From the NCBI GenBank assembly GCA_022410635.1, contig JAJVDF010001226.1, forward strand, positions 188,058 to 252,057: a stretch of 64,000 bases of DNA, in the 5' to 3' direction. This DNA is from Tretioscincus oriximinensis (Eukaryota; Chordata; Lepidosauria; Squamata; Gymnophthalmidae). Below, piece after piece: positions 33,906-46,306 of this stretch. The position numbers and the translations under genes were made by a program. The notes beneath the pieces are model-generated. The model did no database searches. It saw nothing but the letters and a program-made list of their open reading frames with translations, and was not told where the DNA came from. Numbering within the stretch: position 1 is the stretch's first letter; the number at the start of each line of letters is the position of its first letter.

Positions 33906-36900
33906 TGCCACTTTTTCCATAAGTGGCAATTATTTGCATAATACGTTTTTACAGTAGTGGTGGATTGTGGGAAGTTAACCATCTTGATATACAAGGAATG
34001 ACCATATGCCACTCTGGGATGGACACATGGCTGAAGAAAGGGAGGGGTGCTGTGCAAAACTTCTGAGAGGTGCTGGTAATATTCTAAAGGTTAAGAATCA
34101 TGACTGTCTTATTACTTTCCTAAGAGGGAGAATCTTAAACATTCATTAATGTGTGTTTATTATTATTTTTAACCTTCTGTTACCTACCCTGGGACCATTG
34201 GTGAAGGGTAGGATATGGATGGCTAAATAAATACAAGAATAATTAAAAAAAACAAATGGTATGATTGTTGCAACCATTAAAGATTTCAAAAATATTAGAT
34301 GTGTGAATATTTTTAAACGAGGAAGCAAAATAAGCATTATTAACTAAATAAATAGTGTTACTGAGATCATGTTCAAATATTTTTGTGATACTTTTAAAAA
34401 ATATTATTAAAAAAACTATTATAAAAAAATCCTGCCCATCTGGTATTCTGAAGTAATTGAAGAGTCTATTTTACAAAGCTCACATTTACCTGAAATAGTT
34501 CTGTTCTTCTTCTCTTTATCTTTTCAACCACTTTCTTCCCTTTTCATTGTTGTTTATTTTTAGATTAGTAACTCCTTAGGGATATGAACCTGTCAAATCT
34601 GCTTTTTGTAAACCTCNGTGAACATGGATGACCCGATACATAATCATATATACAAAATAAACAGTGAAGGGAAACAATGAAATCTAATTAGATGATAAAA
34701 AACCCANAAACTATCAGAATGTAACTTGTATNGAGATAACAATGTTTTCTTTTAAAAAATGTAATTGTCTGTTTTACTGTTATAATAGCCAGTGATCGTT
34801 TTTGTTCTTCTAATGTATGTTTTATTCTGANATTGCTTTAAAGATGAATGATGGAAGGTTGTTGTTCATGTAAATAAAATACATTTTGCCTTATCTTGTT
34901 GCTGCAGTCTTTGGGGATTTAAGACAGAGGCCAGTCTGGGCGCCTCAGGGACGCATCTTGAATATTCTGTCCCCATATTCAGTGGCATTCTATTCCTGCC
35001 AGAGAACACGATGCCAGTCTCAANTGCCAGGGGGAGTGAAAGTGCAAAACTGTGTTCTTTAGAAAAGTGCCCTTGCTCCTGTTTTGCTTGGACACAAAAA
35101 CCAGCTTCTCTGCGGGCAAAAACAGTGCAGCTATTATTGGCTGCACAGAAATATGCCTTGATTTTTTCAAGAGGTGATCCATGGTGAAATTAATTTACAT
35201 AAGTAAGTTGGTACTTTATAAGTGGTTTTAAAAGCAGCTTCCTATTGCCTTCGTGTCACTTTGAGAAAGGTTTCTTGCATTTAAATTGTAAGGAGCTGTA
35301 GGTGGTGCACTTTGCCATGACTGCCTGCATTTCCAACTAAGGACGTGCAGACCTCATTGTACCATTGCTTGGTTTGTTTTTATCTTTCTGTTCACAGAAT
35401 TCCTCAGATGGTTCTTATGAGCAGGAATTTCCAGATTTGCCTTGACATTTCACTGTAGGCAATATCCAATAGCAACTCCAGTTCCAGGTCTTATCAAGTT
35501 TTCGAATTGCACGAACAATTTGCTGTTCTTCCTGAGATCCCCAAGATGACTTCCAGTGCCAAATGTCACCTGCAAATAACACCCATAATGATTGTTATGC
35601 CGATGACACTGATAATATTCTTCAACTTGAGAAGCTGTATTTGTGCTTCGGTTAGTTTTGTTGACTAGGCATGTAAAAAGGCTCATTGGCTTTGAGATTA
35701 CTAACTTAATAACATTAACTTTTTGTGTGTTCTGTTTTAATCAAATTGGAGCTAGTTTGTGGTTCCTTCCACACTATGGAGTAAAACCACNAATGGATTT
35801 TACCCCATAATCCACCATCCATTTACATTAGCACAGAAATCCACATGAAGCTGACAAGAATGGACACATAAAGGACCAGGAATTTGATACCACACATGTT
35901 AGCCANCTGCAGTTTTGCAGTCCTGGCTTGCTGGCGTCTTCTCATAATATCCAAGCCCAATGACAGCACGACAGACACCCAGGGCTCTAAGCAGCTTCCC
36001 TTTGGAAGGAGAAGTATTTTGTGTTGATGTCTGAAAACATTAGCAATTTCTTCTTCACCAGGTTGGGCAATGGAAGCCCTGTTGCCCTGTAAGGCGGAGG
36101 CATAATGGTGATTTTTCCATCCCAGCAGGAGGACCTTGTGTGGAAGCACCCTGTGCTTTCTGAATAGCACATGTTTCAGTTCACTGGTAAACTGTAGGAA
36201 ACTCATGGAGTACCCTTGGTATGTGTTCGATTCAGACTGTGCAATTATTTAAGTTTGTATGCAAGCCATACAGTCCATTATATATTGAATCAACAAGATT
36301 GACATATTTCTACAAATGANTTATCTCACTTAAATAATTTGTTTCTCTACAAATCCTTTGCATATTTCACTTTAAGGTTGATCTGTAAGAAATATCTAGC
36401 TCTTAAGTAAGCCAAACAATCTGTTTTTGCAGCATATGTGCAGTTTTGCATAGGATTTTGTGCACTGAACTGTATTCTGAATTACCAGTATATTCTTGAA
36501 TATANTATATATCCTGCTATTAGTCTCCTAATGCAGGAGGTACTTGTCATAGTTTGTGNTGGGACACAGGTGATATGTTCCTTTTCCAATGCAGAATTAT
36601 CTTTATTTGCTTCATTTCCTCAAAGATTCTATGTCCCCAATACACCCACATGATCATTTTGCTACCCTGATAGTGATCTCCACCNAAACCAATGTAATAA
36701 GCATTACAGATAAGCAGAGAGGTTGATCCAGGCACACCTAGGAACATGGGCAGAAGGGCAGCACTGTAAACTAGAGCTTTTTTAATGCATGTTTACCTTT
36801 TCACAGCTCAGTTCAGATCCTATATGAATCAAAGCCATGTTTTCAGCTAATAAAGAATTGTATGATACATCACCCCTTTCATTTCACTGAGCTTCTAAAA

Positions 36901-37904
36901 GCAGCATACAGGCAATACAAGATGTTTACCCAATGTGTTGGTTCAGAATGTCAACGATTTGACCATTTTGTTCTCTCATCTTCTTCCACTTCCTGTACGT
37001 ACCTTACTTTTTGAAGAAAGACTTTTCTGCAGTTTATTTGGAGCTAAATCTGTGATCTATGGCATGCTATTTTCTATTTCNATTTGCTCTGTTGGAAAGC
37101 TTTATCAAACCAGAAGGAACAAATNTAAACCCCATGACAGTTCTTTAAAGATAAATAAACAGTAAAAAGGAGGCNGTTGAAAATGCATAGGGATTAATGA
37201 CCAGCTGCAATAGGATCTAGGTCATTAATTCTCTGTGGACATTAATTAGTACTATTTAGTATCCTTCTTTGAGGCTATTATTGCTAGTATCTTTAAAATA
37301 TGTGGTAAACTAGAGAAAGAGAGCTGAACAGGAATTCTGGAAAAAGGACAATGTTTTCTGTGGCACTTCAGTATGAACGAACAATCTCTTTATCTATACT
37401 GAGATGCGTATGCATCTTCCAAATGCTCTTATCTTTTTCTTACTTTTTTGCATAAATATTGCAGCAGATGGGCAGGAATAGAGGAAGTAGAGATGTATAT
37501 AAATGAAGTAGATAGGTTCCCCTAACTGTGTTTGTTTTTTAATAACAAATTGGTCATGCAAACTACAAGTGTGGTTCATAGGATAAGCTATAGATCCTTT
37601 TTTCTTCTATCTGCAAGAAATATATGATATGTGATAATGCAAATTAGGGAAAGGTGATTCCCCACTCCAGCCTAAAATTCATATTGCACACAAGTCTTAT
37701 GATACAAAGTACAGTATGAATATAAGAATCTTATTTACAATGAACTCATTCGGCATTGTCTTTATATAATGAATACCCAGCAGAGTTTTTCTTCAGCTAA
37801 ACTGTAGATGATAGATCCCTTTGCATACAAAACATACTTTTCCATGTTTCTTGCTGATAACCTCTTTCAGACAAGTTGCTAGAAACTGATGCATTTCAAC
37901 AATG
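33906..37904. other. Intergenic sequence, nothing recognised
   Basis: Four kilobases without a supportable gene. A minus-strand frame of 127 codons at 35823-36206 was inspected and not accepted. Single n bases are frequent here. Confidence 0.6.
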
Positions 37905-38000
37905 ATGCATCTGTTTCACACAATGGCCCACCAATTGCCCATGGGCAATCACCTAGGCAGTCTGAAATTGAAGAAGGCAAAATCTTCACCTATTCTGTTC
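37905..38000 (-). mobile_element. CR1 LINE 3' fragment
   Basis: TTTCACACAATGGCCCACCA, ATTGCCCATGGGCAATCACC and GAAGAAGGCAAAATCTTCAC follow the CR1 3' UTR order of the 18.8-kb subfamily, with a small internal duplication. Confidence 0.6.
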
Positions 38001-38496
38001 TAAACTATTCTGCACAAGAGTGAGAATCTAAAGTTTGAAGTAGGTAGCAATCAAGCTATTGCAGGAACATGTAGCCAGAGCCTTTCAACAATAAATTTGT
38101 AAGTATTTTGTTATCATGGGATATATTAGTAATTAAAAGTAGCAAGTTTTCATTTTAGAAGGATTGTCCTTTGCAAATATTTGCACAGAAATATTTTTAA
38201 AGAATAAAAAGGTTCAGAGAACTATAATGACTTATCTGCATTTGGCATTGACCCCTTCTCCAGTACCTGGGAGAGCAAGGCCAGATGGATCACAGAAATG
38301 TTTCACTCACACAGTGATTTGCCAGATATTCAGGCTGAGTCCTTACTAAGGATTTTTAGTGAGATTCACATCATGCTGAATTCACCACACAAGGTCACAC
38401 ATGTTCAGCACCCCACATGCTTAAAAGACCTACTGTTCTTATGTTCTACTTCAGTGTCTTTGAAGGGTGTGCATTTCATTGCATGTGTACATAGAA

Positions 38497-38779
38497 TATA
38501 AGAACATAAAAAGAGCCATACTGCATCGGACCAGAGCCCATCTAGTCCAGNATTCTGTCACCCACAGAGGCCCACCAGATGCATCTGGGCAGTCCAAACA
38601 GAGGAAAGCAAAATATGCACCTGTTCATGACTCCCTGCAAATGGTATTTCAGGAGTACTGCCTGTTGCTCCATCCTGGAGGCAGCATCCAGACAGCCATC
38701 CTTGTACCCATTTAAACCTTTGGTGTCCATAAAGCTGTCTAGTCCTGTCTTGAAATTATCCAAGCTGTTAGCTACCCTA
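38497..38779 (-). mobile_element. CR1 LINE 3'-end fragment
   Basis: ATATAAGAACATAAAAAGAG, CCCATCTAGTCCAG, GGCCCACCAGATGCATCTGG, GACTCCCTGCAAATGGTATT and CCAAGCTGTTAGCTACC in order. A close relative of the copies at 2.8 and 15.7 kb, truncated at the C-terminal coding end. Confidence 0.85.
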
Positions 38780-39349
38780 ATCAAACCCTACATGAGTTCT
38801 ACTTCTGGTCCACCAGAATTTTCCTTATGGTCGTCTGCCATAGTCTGCACTAGTATGTAGATCCATACTCCAGGGTATAATCTGGAATAAGGCCCANTGC
38901 AGAAGCAACTAAACAGTTCTCATAATAATAGATCAATTTATCCGGTCAAGATCTTAATATGATTGTATTGTTATTTTCTTGCCTAAGGTAAACTCTTGTG
39001 GACAACAGAACATTCATTATGCAATCAGTTGATTATGATGATCTTTTGCAACACTACAAAGGCATGAATCTGGATGCACCCTAAGTCTCCTAATAACTTA
39101 GTATTTGATATGTTTCACTCCAGGTGATAAGTGATATTCTGAATTTCCAAGCACTGAAATAATTCAGTCTGGTGATCATCAACATAGAGAATTAGATCAG
39201 TCACAAAATTAAAGACTTTTTAAAAAACGGAACCATTGCTGCATTCATACACAATACAGACTGAAAAATAGGATTGTTCTCTCTGTTCTTCCTCCCTCAT
39301 GAATATTTTAGACTGGCAAAGCTGGATTAGAGATGAAATGAGAATGCTG

Positions 39350-39525
39350 TCTCACTATTTACCTCTACATCCAGTTCATTTATGGACTGACTGAAAAACA
39401 CAGGTCCTAATACTGAATCATTTCTCACCTCTTTCTACCCAGACAACTGAGCATTTATTAAAACTTTCTTTTTCCTATTGGGAAGCATTTGCTTAATTTA
39501 CTCCAGGAAACCAGTTAAAAGGTGC
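39350..39525 (-). mobile_element. CR1 LINE RT fragment, old
   Basis: TCACTATTTACCTCTACATC, CAGTTCATTTATGGA, CAGGTCCTAATACTGA and TTTCTCACCTCTTTCTACCC match, at the same spacing, the RT region of the CR1 at 16.72-16.88 kb (SVLGPLLFNIFINDLD). Strongly diverged and coding-dead. Confidence 0.65.
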
Positions 39526-41009
39526 TGATTAAAATTAAATCTTTATTATTTATTTTTAATATGTCACCTTAAATCCTAAGAAAATCCAATTAAAAGCAGC
39601 TGAATGGCTGACTGCAAGAGACACATGGCACGTTTGCTTTGTTTTAATTAGTTACTTTCAAGCCCAAGACCCAAAAGCCCATAATCTCGGTAATTGTCCC
39701 ATCAGTCTTTGTAGCCCCATTTGTAGCTTGTGCACTTTGACTCTTTAATTATAAAAAATCTGGAGTATTTCTGTAGCAGTGTGTATGCAGTTTTAATCGG
39801 CAAGTTGCTGAAATCAATATACTTAATTATGTCTTTTCTCGCATTTCTCTGCTTCCCCCTGAACATGTTAATTTGAAAAGTATGTATAGGATTTCAAGGG
39901 ACTATATATTGTTAGCATCTTTCGTGAGGAAAAGATGCATCTCCTGTGTCGTAGATAAACAACATAAAAAGATCAGTTATCAAGATACTCTTCCCTTTAT
40001 CACATCATCAATCAACTGCACAGTGAGACACCATGGAGAAAAATAAAGCATGACAAGAGAAGTATAAAGTACATTGTTTCAGCTGCACTTGATCCTTATC
40101 TTATTACTGTCTGGAACATCACAGCATAGCCTTATCTGTTTCCTTTATTCAATAGACACAGTACTAATAGTTTGATTTATGCAATACACTTCTAAACTTA
40201 GAAAATGGGTGTCTCTTGCTTCTATAAGCGTATGCATTTTTCTCTGGCCCAATATACACATCCAAAATTGAAAAAAGCCTAAGGGGGGCAGGATCATTCA
40301 TAGATACACTTTCTCTATATACATAAGCACAATATTGGTTCTGTCCGGATGCAATCTATAATTTTGTGTTTTAAAAGCAATCTATCAGAGTATTGGTTTA
40401 CAGTTATCAAACCAGCATATAGAATTATTGTGGAAAGTCAGATGTGTGGATAGTTCTGGTGAGAAACTACAAGGAAAAGAATTGAAAGAATCTGATATTG
40501 ACATAAAATTATTCAGTTGATGGGACTACTGTGCTTTCTCTTGACAAGCAGGAAACAAAATGGCTGCCAGAAGAGTTTGTCACATGGATAGCACTTGTTT
40601 GTCGGGTGCTGACAGAACAACAAAACTCAGAATATATTGAAAAGATATGAACAATGTGCATTTAAATTGGAAAACTGACAAACCGGATTATCAGTAAATA
40701 GTGGAATAAACAAGTGCTTTATGGATGCACCAAAGGAACTGGAAATGACCAACTCCCTGCTCATTACTAGATTCCTGGCCAGTTAACATCTGGGCTGGCT
40801 GTGGTGTTCTGCAGAAGAATATACCCTAAGACATTGTGGACTTTTACGTGCTGACCTCGTATGTCCTTATCATTCCTCACTGCAGTTCAAGGGTGAGATG
40901 AGATGAGTTGGAATGCAAGGCATGTCATTCACATTTACCCTAGAACAGCTGTCAGTCTGTCAAAAGAAGGTAAGTGTCAGAGATGAGGATGAGGCTGGCG
41001 ACCCAATAG
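39526..41009. other. Intergenic sequence, nothing recognised
   Basis: AT-rich, no gene, RNA or named repeat. Confidence 0.65.
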
Positions 41010-41270
41010 ATGTTTAAAATCACTATTTCTTTCAAATCTGGACTAGCCCATTTGCGATTGTGTCTTCACTCACTTTCAACATTCCTCACTGTTTTTGGAC
41101 TTATTTTATTACAACTCCCAGCATTCTCTGCAAAACGAGAGGCAATGAACCTTTTACAGCTAGCCTCGAAGACCCATGAGTTTTAGTATGTTCACATTAA
41201 AGAAGCCCCGCTTTCATATTTATTGGATTGTAGAGAAATCTGATCGGGAATTGCATAAACCAGTAGATTT
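41010..41270 (+). repeat. Dispersed repeat with ATTACAACTCCCAGCATTC core, copy 3
   Basis: Carries GATGTTTAAAATCACTATTT, TCACTCACTTTCAACATTCC, the core at 41108-41126, then AAAACGAGAGGCAATGAACC, TTTTACAGCTAGCCTCGAAG. This is the same order as the copies at 18.24 and 21.4 kb. Confidence 0.65.
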
Positions 41271-41353
41271 GCCTACCAGCAAGCACATAATATAAAAGAA
41301 CAGTGAATTTCTAGTTCTAACCCAACACAGCATCCACACATCACATAATTATT

Positions 41354-41446
41354 CCACTATAGTTGGATATTCCACAATAAAGCATTGTATGGACTGGTTT
41401 ATTCCACAATATCCATGTTTTATTGTGGAACATCCAATTATAGTGG
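41354..41446. repeat. 93-bp imperfect palindrome
   Basis: The arm CCACTATAGTTGGATATTCC, ACAATAAA is answered by TTTATTGTGG, AACATCCAATTATAGTGG. Position pairs sum to 82800. Probably a decayed foldback transposon. No target duplication seen. Confidence 0.7.
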
Positions 41447-41492
41447 ATACCACCCAAGTGTTGCCGTCCAGCAATACCATTCCATGACAGCA

Positions 41493-41574
41493 ATGTGAGT
41501 GTGCATGCATGTGAGTGTGTATGTGTGTGTGTGCGCACGCGCGCGCGCGCGCATGTGTATACGTGTGCGTGTGA
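41493..41574 (+). repeat. Alternating TG/CG microsatellite
   Basis: About 80 bp of nearly unbroken purine-pyrimidine alternation: GTGTGTATGTGTGTGTGTGC, GCACGCGCGCGCGCGCGC, then ATGTGTATACGTGTGCGTGT. The (CG)n core is unusual in an AT-rich, CpG-poor setting. Confidence 0.9.
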
Positions 41575-41831
41575 GATCGTTCTGAGGAACTGTTGGTCAA
41601 TCCCCTGGCCTGCCTGGGTTTTGGAGGAAAACTAGGATTTGCAATAAACTGTAACTAGTTGGAGGGAAATGCCGGCTGCAGTGATTGGTTAAAGATGTGC
41701 ATAAATAGAGGCCTGACAACAAGTTCCAGTCACTGCAGACCAGAGTCAGATACTTGACAGATTATTATAAAAAATCACTTTCTGAGCTGAAACACTTTCT
41801 GTCAGNNTGGTTTGTCTCTCTGTTTATCACA

Positions 41832-41990
41832 GTATGCATGTATGTATGCATGTATGTACAGNTTTATTCAGCCCTACACCCAAAAATCAAGGGCAGTTAA
41901 CAATAAAAACAAGAGTACCAAATCAACATTTTAAAAAAGTGCCTGAAAGTGGGGAAAGGAAAGCTGTTTCTTTCAGTTTAAAGATTTTTT
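41832..41990 (-). mobile_element. Short tandem ATGT/ATGC repeat and LINE/SINE end
   Basis: GTATGCATGTATGTATGCAT leads into TTTATTCAGCCCTACACCCA, AAAATCAAGGGCAGTTAACA, which resembles the inverse 3'-end fragments at 4.58 and 20.77 kb. Diverged. Confidence 0.4.
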
Positions 41991-43674
41991 GAATGAATAA
42001 AATTATGATTGACACATCTCAAGAGGGAGATAGCCCATGCTCTAGTGGCCACCACAGAGGAAATCTTGCCCTGGGTTCACACTCCCTTTTCTTCTGATAC
42101 AATCCAAAGGGCTTAATACATGTCTTATCATTAATGCACAACTGATCAAACTCTTAGTTTATTCAATCCCCTAAGACCATTAATATCCCTTTAGAAAAGC
42201 AATCAAGCAAGCTGAAGAGCTATTGAGAGGAAGAATTTAGATTCTGGCATCATCACAAGGAGTTTAGGGCAGGGTCCTTATTGTTACCAGTGGCAACTTT
42301 GCTTACAGTAGCATTCCAGGAGTTGGCAATCCACTTTTGCCTACTGCTTGGGTTACTCCCACAGCACCTCCTAGCCTCTCATGCAATATTCTGCATCATG
42401 GTTTAAACTAAAATCTTATCAGACTTGCATCCAGTAGAATATGTGGACCAACATATGAATGGCTGGATCTCTATTCCAGAATAAAATCTGTCAGTGTTGA
42501 GAGATTCAGTTCTTTTTCACACTGCAGTTGGCCCCACCTATCTTGCTTCCATTCTTCATTTCGCTTTATCATATGATTTTCTTTTTATATAGTGTGTGAT
42601 CTTTCAGGCAGAATCTTTCTTCCTTTTCAAATTCTCTGTGCAACCTACTTCTGGAAATGTTTAGCTGAAAAGTAGAGTAACAATACTTTAAATAGGTTAC
42701 ATATATTGTACAAAAATTCATAACTCATGCTTGCATTTCCCCCTTTTTTATAGATAAAGATGACATGGAAGTAAGTTACTATTACTCACTTGGGTAACTT
42801 GCAGAAACACTTTTAGTACAATTGTTGGCAATAGTCTGTTAGGNACAAGATTTGTGACTCTGTTAAGATTATTACTGAGCTAATAGCAAAATTGTTTTAC
42901 AGACAACCTTCACATTTCCCAGCAGATGAAATGAAGATAAATGGGATTACGCTGTCATTCCTCCAAACCAAAAGGACACTAAAGAAAATCATAAATTGAA
43001 GTTAAATTGTCCTTTTGACCACTTAGGGCATCCATTTATAATGACACTAACTTTTCAAAATGTAAATACCGAAATAATGGGCATTTGTAGGATGCTTGGG
43101 ATTAATTATATGCTGAAATTATGAGCCACTTGGGACGTGTAAAAACTAAAATGAACACTAAAATGACAATGGGGTGAACATTTATGTGCATGATTGAATT
43201 GTAACTTACTTAGATGCAAGAAATTTTGGCTAAAATTGTTAGTCTTTTCAAGCTCAACTCGAGACACCTAAATCTTCTGTATGTAGAGAAAGCACATCCA
43301 AAATTACTTTAAGAATTTTACTGGAATTCTCAGAACGATTGCCCTAAGAAGCATTATCTTCTTCAATAACGTATCTTCAGACAACCTTAATTTACAGATG
43401 CTTTCCTGTTTCAAGCAAAGGATAGGAACAATTCTAAAATTTCCAACAAGAAGGTCTTTTGGCACTTTATATATTAAAGTCCTTCCTGCACTAAACCTTA
43501 AAACGGATATTTCATTTTAGGGGCTTGTCATCATGTGCTAATGCAGACTAAGGAAGACCCAGGGTTGGTCCTGCTTAGTCTGCCTCCAATTTGTAGATCA
43601 TGGGTCCCTATTCTGAGAAATAATCTAGAATATCTAAAAAAGCAGAATTGTGTATAAAAGTTCATATTGTTTCC
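41991..43674. other. Intergenic sequence, nothing recognised
   Basis: No gene, RNA or named repeat found. Confidence 0.65.
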
Positions 43675-43970
43675 CTTTTTGTGTTAATCCATAAAGTGCA
43701 ACAAAATCTCCTTGCTAGATATTCTACAGGGTGCTTCAAAAATGTATACACACTGTGAACTTCCATAGAAAATTTATTTACTGTTCTACTGTTCTACAAA
43801 GTTAAATTTCAGGGAATTAGGAAGCTTAAAGTCCAATGTAAATAAAATGTAAATAACAAATGTTAATACTGTTCAAATTGGTGACCTGCAGCATCAATTT
43901 TCTATGGAAGTGTGTATACATTTTTGAAGCACCCTGTATATCCAGACTAACAGGACTAATCCTTTGAATC
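43675..43970 (+). mobile_element. Penelope-like tail interrupted by a mariner-type element
   Basis: The left flank reads TTTTTGTGTTAATCCATAAA, GTGCAACAAAATCTCCTTGC, TAGATATTC. The right flank reads ATCCAGACTAACAGGACTAA, TCCTTTGAA. Joined, they follow the tail at 29.9 kb and 17.5 kb. The interruption is 43727-43936. Confidence 0.65.
43727..43936. mobile_element. Mariner-type miniature element with TA duplication
   Basis: The left end CAGGGTGCTTCAAAAATGTA, TACACACT is matched by the right end AGTGTGTATACATTTTTGAA, GCACCCTG. TA dinucleotides flank it (43725-43726, 43937-43938), the target duplication of Tc1/mariner elements. The 210-bp unit retains an interior resembling the end of a transposase frame on the minus strand (DAAGHQFEQY). 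It is a deletion derivative with no functional protein. Confidence 0.8.
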
Positions 43971-45350
43971 CTAAAATGAGTTAGTTAGAAACATAAGAAT
44001 ATATTGGCAAGAAAATTAGTTTTTGTAACTGTATTCAGGCTGGTTGGTTGGGGAAGAGAGGGAATCCTTCCATTTCTTTCCCCACTTGTGATTCCATGGT
44101 CTTTGACCTGTACTGGCATTTTCTCATTTGGAATATCATAGTGCATGATGAAAATTGGTCAGGCTGTACATTACTATTAACCCCACATTGCTATATGAAC
44201 TGCGGTAGTAATAGTAACATTTATTTCTAACGCCACTTATACCAAGGGCAGCGGTGGCTGGTGCAGTTTGGGGCTCAGGNGGTGCAGGTTCCTCCAGTCT
44301 TGGCAAAGTTAGGAACGCGGCTGGGAGGAGGCACATTCAGGCACTTACCGGTCTCTCTCTCAGTCTGCAAGTTGAATGTCAATACAAAATGGCACCTCTA
44401 CGGAAACCTAGAGAGAGACTGTAGCCCCTCCTAGGCAGCCCTCCCATTGGTTCTGGGATTGGCGACGCCTTTTGTCAATTAAAAAAGCTGCCTGGAGCTT
44501 TTTGATTTGTTGGCAGTTCCTCTATGAAAAGAGATTTTATAATTGATTTTTATCTCTGAGTGTTCGTCAAATCCCATGAACACAGTGGCAAACATTTTCT
44601 TCTNCACATCGTAATAGCATTGTCATTGGGGAGATTGCCTCATGGGTTTGTGGAGATCCAGTTGTAACACCGCAAAGATTCATAGTATCCATTTTTCTGG
44701 AGAATAATTTTATTATATTCTCCTTATGCCACAACCATTCTGTCAGGACTTATTGATGCAGGAGTCAGTCATAGGTCATATTTCTCTGGATTATTTTCAG
44801 AAAGAATGGAGGCAACAGAATTAACACAGAAAAAAGCAGTAGTGAGGAAGGAAAGCCTCCAANAAGATGACTGTGCAGCCTCTTGGGGGAGTCCTTTGAG
44901 TAAGCACAGGAAATGACCATGGAAGTCAGACATTTTCATTTGCTTCCTGAAGAAGAGAATACATAAGTGCAGGTCCATCCAAACAGCACTGTCCGATATA
45001 CCGCTAAAGAGTGCTCTAGTTACAAACTATGGAGGTAGCCAGCTATGAATGTGTGCTCAGTGCACTAGAGCTGTGCTGAATTGGATCATTTTAATTGGTT
45101 AATCCAGTTTTCATCGAATCAAACCATCCTCAAGTTCAAAGGGGTCAATTTGTACTGAACCTAACCATATAGGTTTTCATCTGAACTACTCAAAGTACTT
45201 GGTTCAATTCAGACTAGTTTGTGTTCAGTAGTTTTTATTCCTAAACAAGTTTCGAATTAAATGAGATCTTTGGTTGATCTGATCTAATGAGAAGCAAACT
45301 AAAATGAGATTCAGTTCAATTCAAAAGGTTATTGTTAAGTTTGTATATAC
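43971..45350. other. Intergenic sequence, nothing firmly recognised
   Basis: Includes a GC-richer patch at 44.24-44.50 kb (GGGCAGCGGTGGCTGGTGCA and following) for which I could not find matching termini. Otherwise no gene. Confidence 0.6.
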
Positions 45351-45434
45351 ATATACTGCTCAAAACAATTAAGAGAACACTTTAATATAACATGTTATGT
45401 TAAAGTGTTCCCTTAATTGTTTTGAGCAATATAT
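45351..45434. mobile_element. Foldback miniature element, TATA-flanked, copy A
   Basis: An 84-bp palindrome centred at 45392.5 with arms TATACTGCTCAAAACAATTA, AGAGAACACTTTAA and the inverse ending TTAATTGTTTTGAGCAATAT. Three or four mismatches in 42 pairs. TA-rich flanks fit Tc1/mariner-type insertion. Copy B at 58.485 kb shares the arm sequence. Confidence 0.8.
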
Positions 45435-46306
45435 ATTAATGAACTTCTAGATGATCTTACGGTGATCTTAAAGTCCCTTGCAGATCCTTTCTAGGCTTCC
45501 TTGTCTGTTCTTAGAGCTAAATAATGAGAACTAACCAGGTTATAATGTACATTTGAGTAGTAATAAGCTACTGAGTGGATAAATACTAAGAGGCCTGCCA
45601 AATCTTTCAGCATCATGTGCTNTTAATCTGAATTTCAGAGCAAATGTTGCTGCTCTGTTTCAGAGCCTGACAGGATAATAAGCCTTGAAGGATAACAAAC
45701 CAATCTATGTTACTATTCCAAAACAAAAACATCCCCCCAACCCCAAAACACTTCTTGTTTTGAAATTGCTGTTGACCAAACAAACAAAAAATGCTTATTC
45801 TCTCTTGTGTAAACAGATGCTCCATCTTGAAATGAGAACTAAGGAACAGCAGTAGATTCACTTTTAGCGATGACAGACAACAATTTTTTAAAAAATTGCA
45901 CCTTTAAAGGCTAGGCATTCCCTGGAGACATGAGAAAAATTGTATCTTTTTCTGACCTATGAAAGGAACGTTAATTTGTACACTTTCCAAATTGTGCGTT
46001 TCTTTTCTACTGTTACAGCCAAGCTGCTCATTTGACATTCCAGTGTCAGCAATAAAAAAGCAACCACATCTACCATCATTTAAAATCTATTCAATTATAA
46101 GTCATTTTTTAACACAGGAGAATGAATTCTGCAAGATTATATATTATTCCTTCGAAATTAAGTCAGTACATCTTCTTGCTAAAAAACCCATTGATTTTTA
46201 ATCCCTTTCTTTCCTTGGCTGATTAAGTTTTCCTTAAAATTTGTTAAGATTGCTAAAGTGTAAAAATAATGCATCTATTACTGGTGCTTGTCAAAAGGTG
46301 GGAAAC
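45435..46306. other. Intergenic sequence, nothing recognised
   Basis: No gene, RNA or named repeat found. Confidence 0.65.

Noticed and set aside
35823..36206. 127-codon minus-strand frame (ends SFMWISVLM)
   Set aside because: No family resemblance, a single n inside, and length compatible with chance over the window.
41346..41600. His/Thr-repeat open frames
   Set aside because: They are translations of the TG/CG microsatellite.
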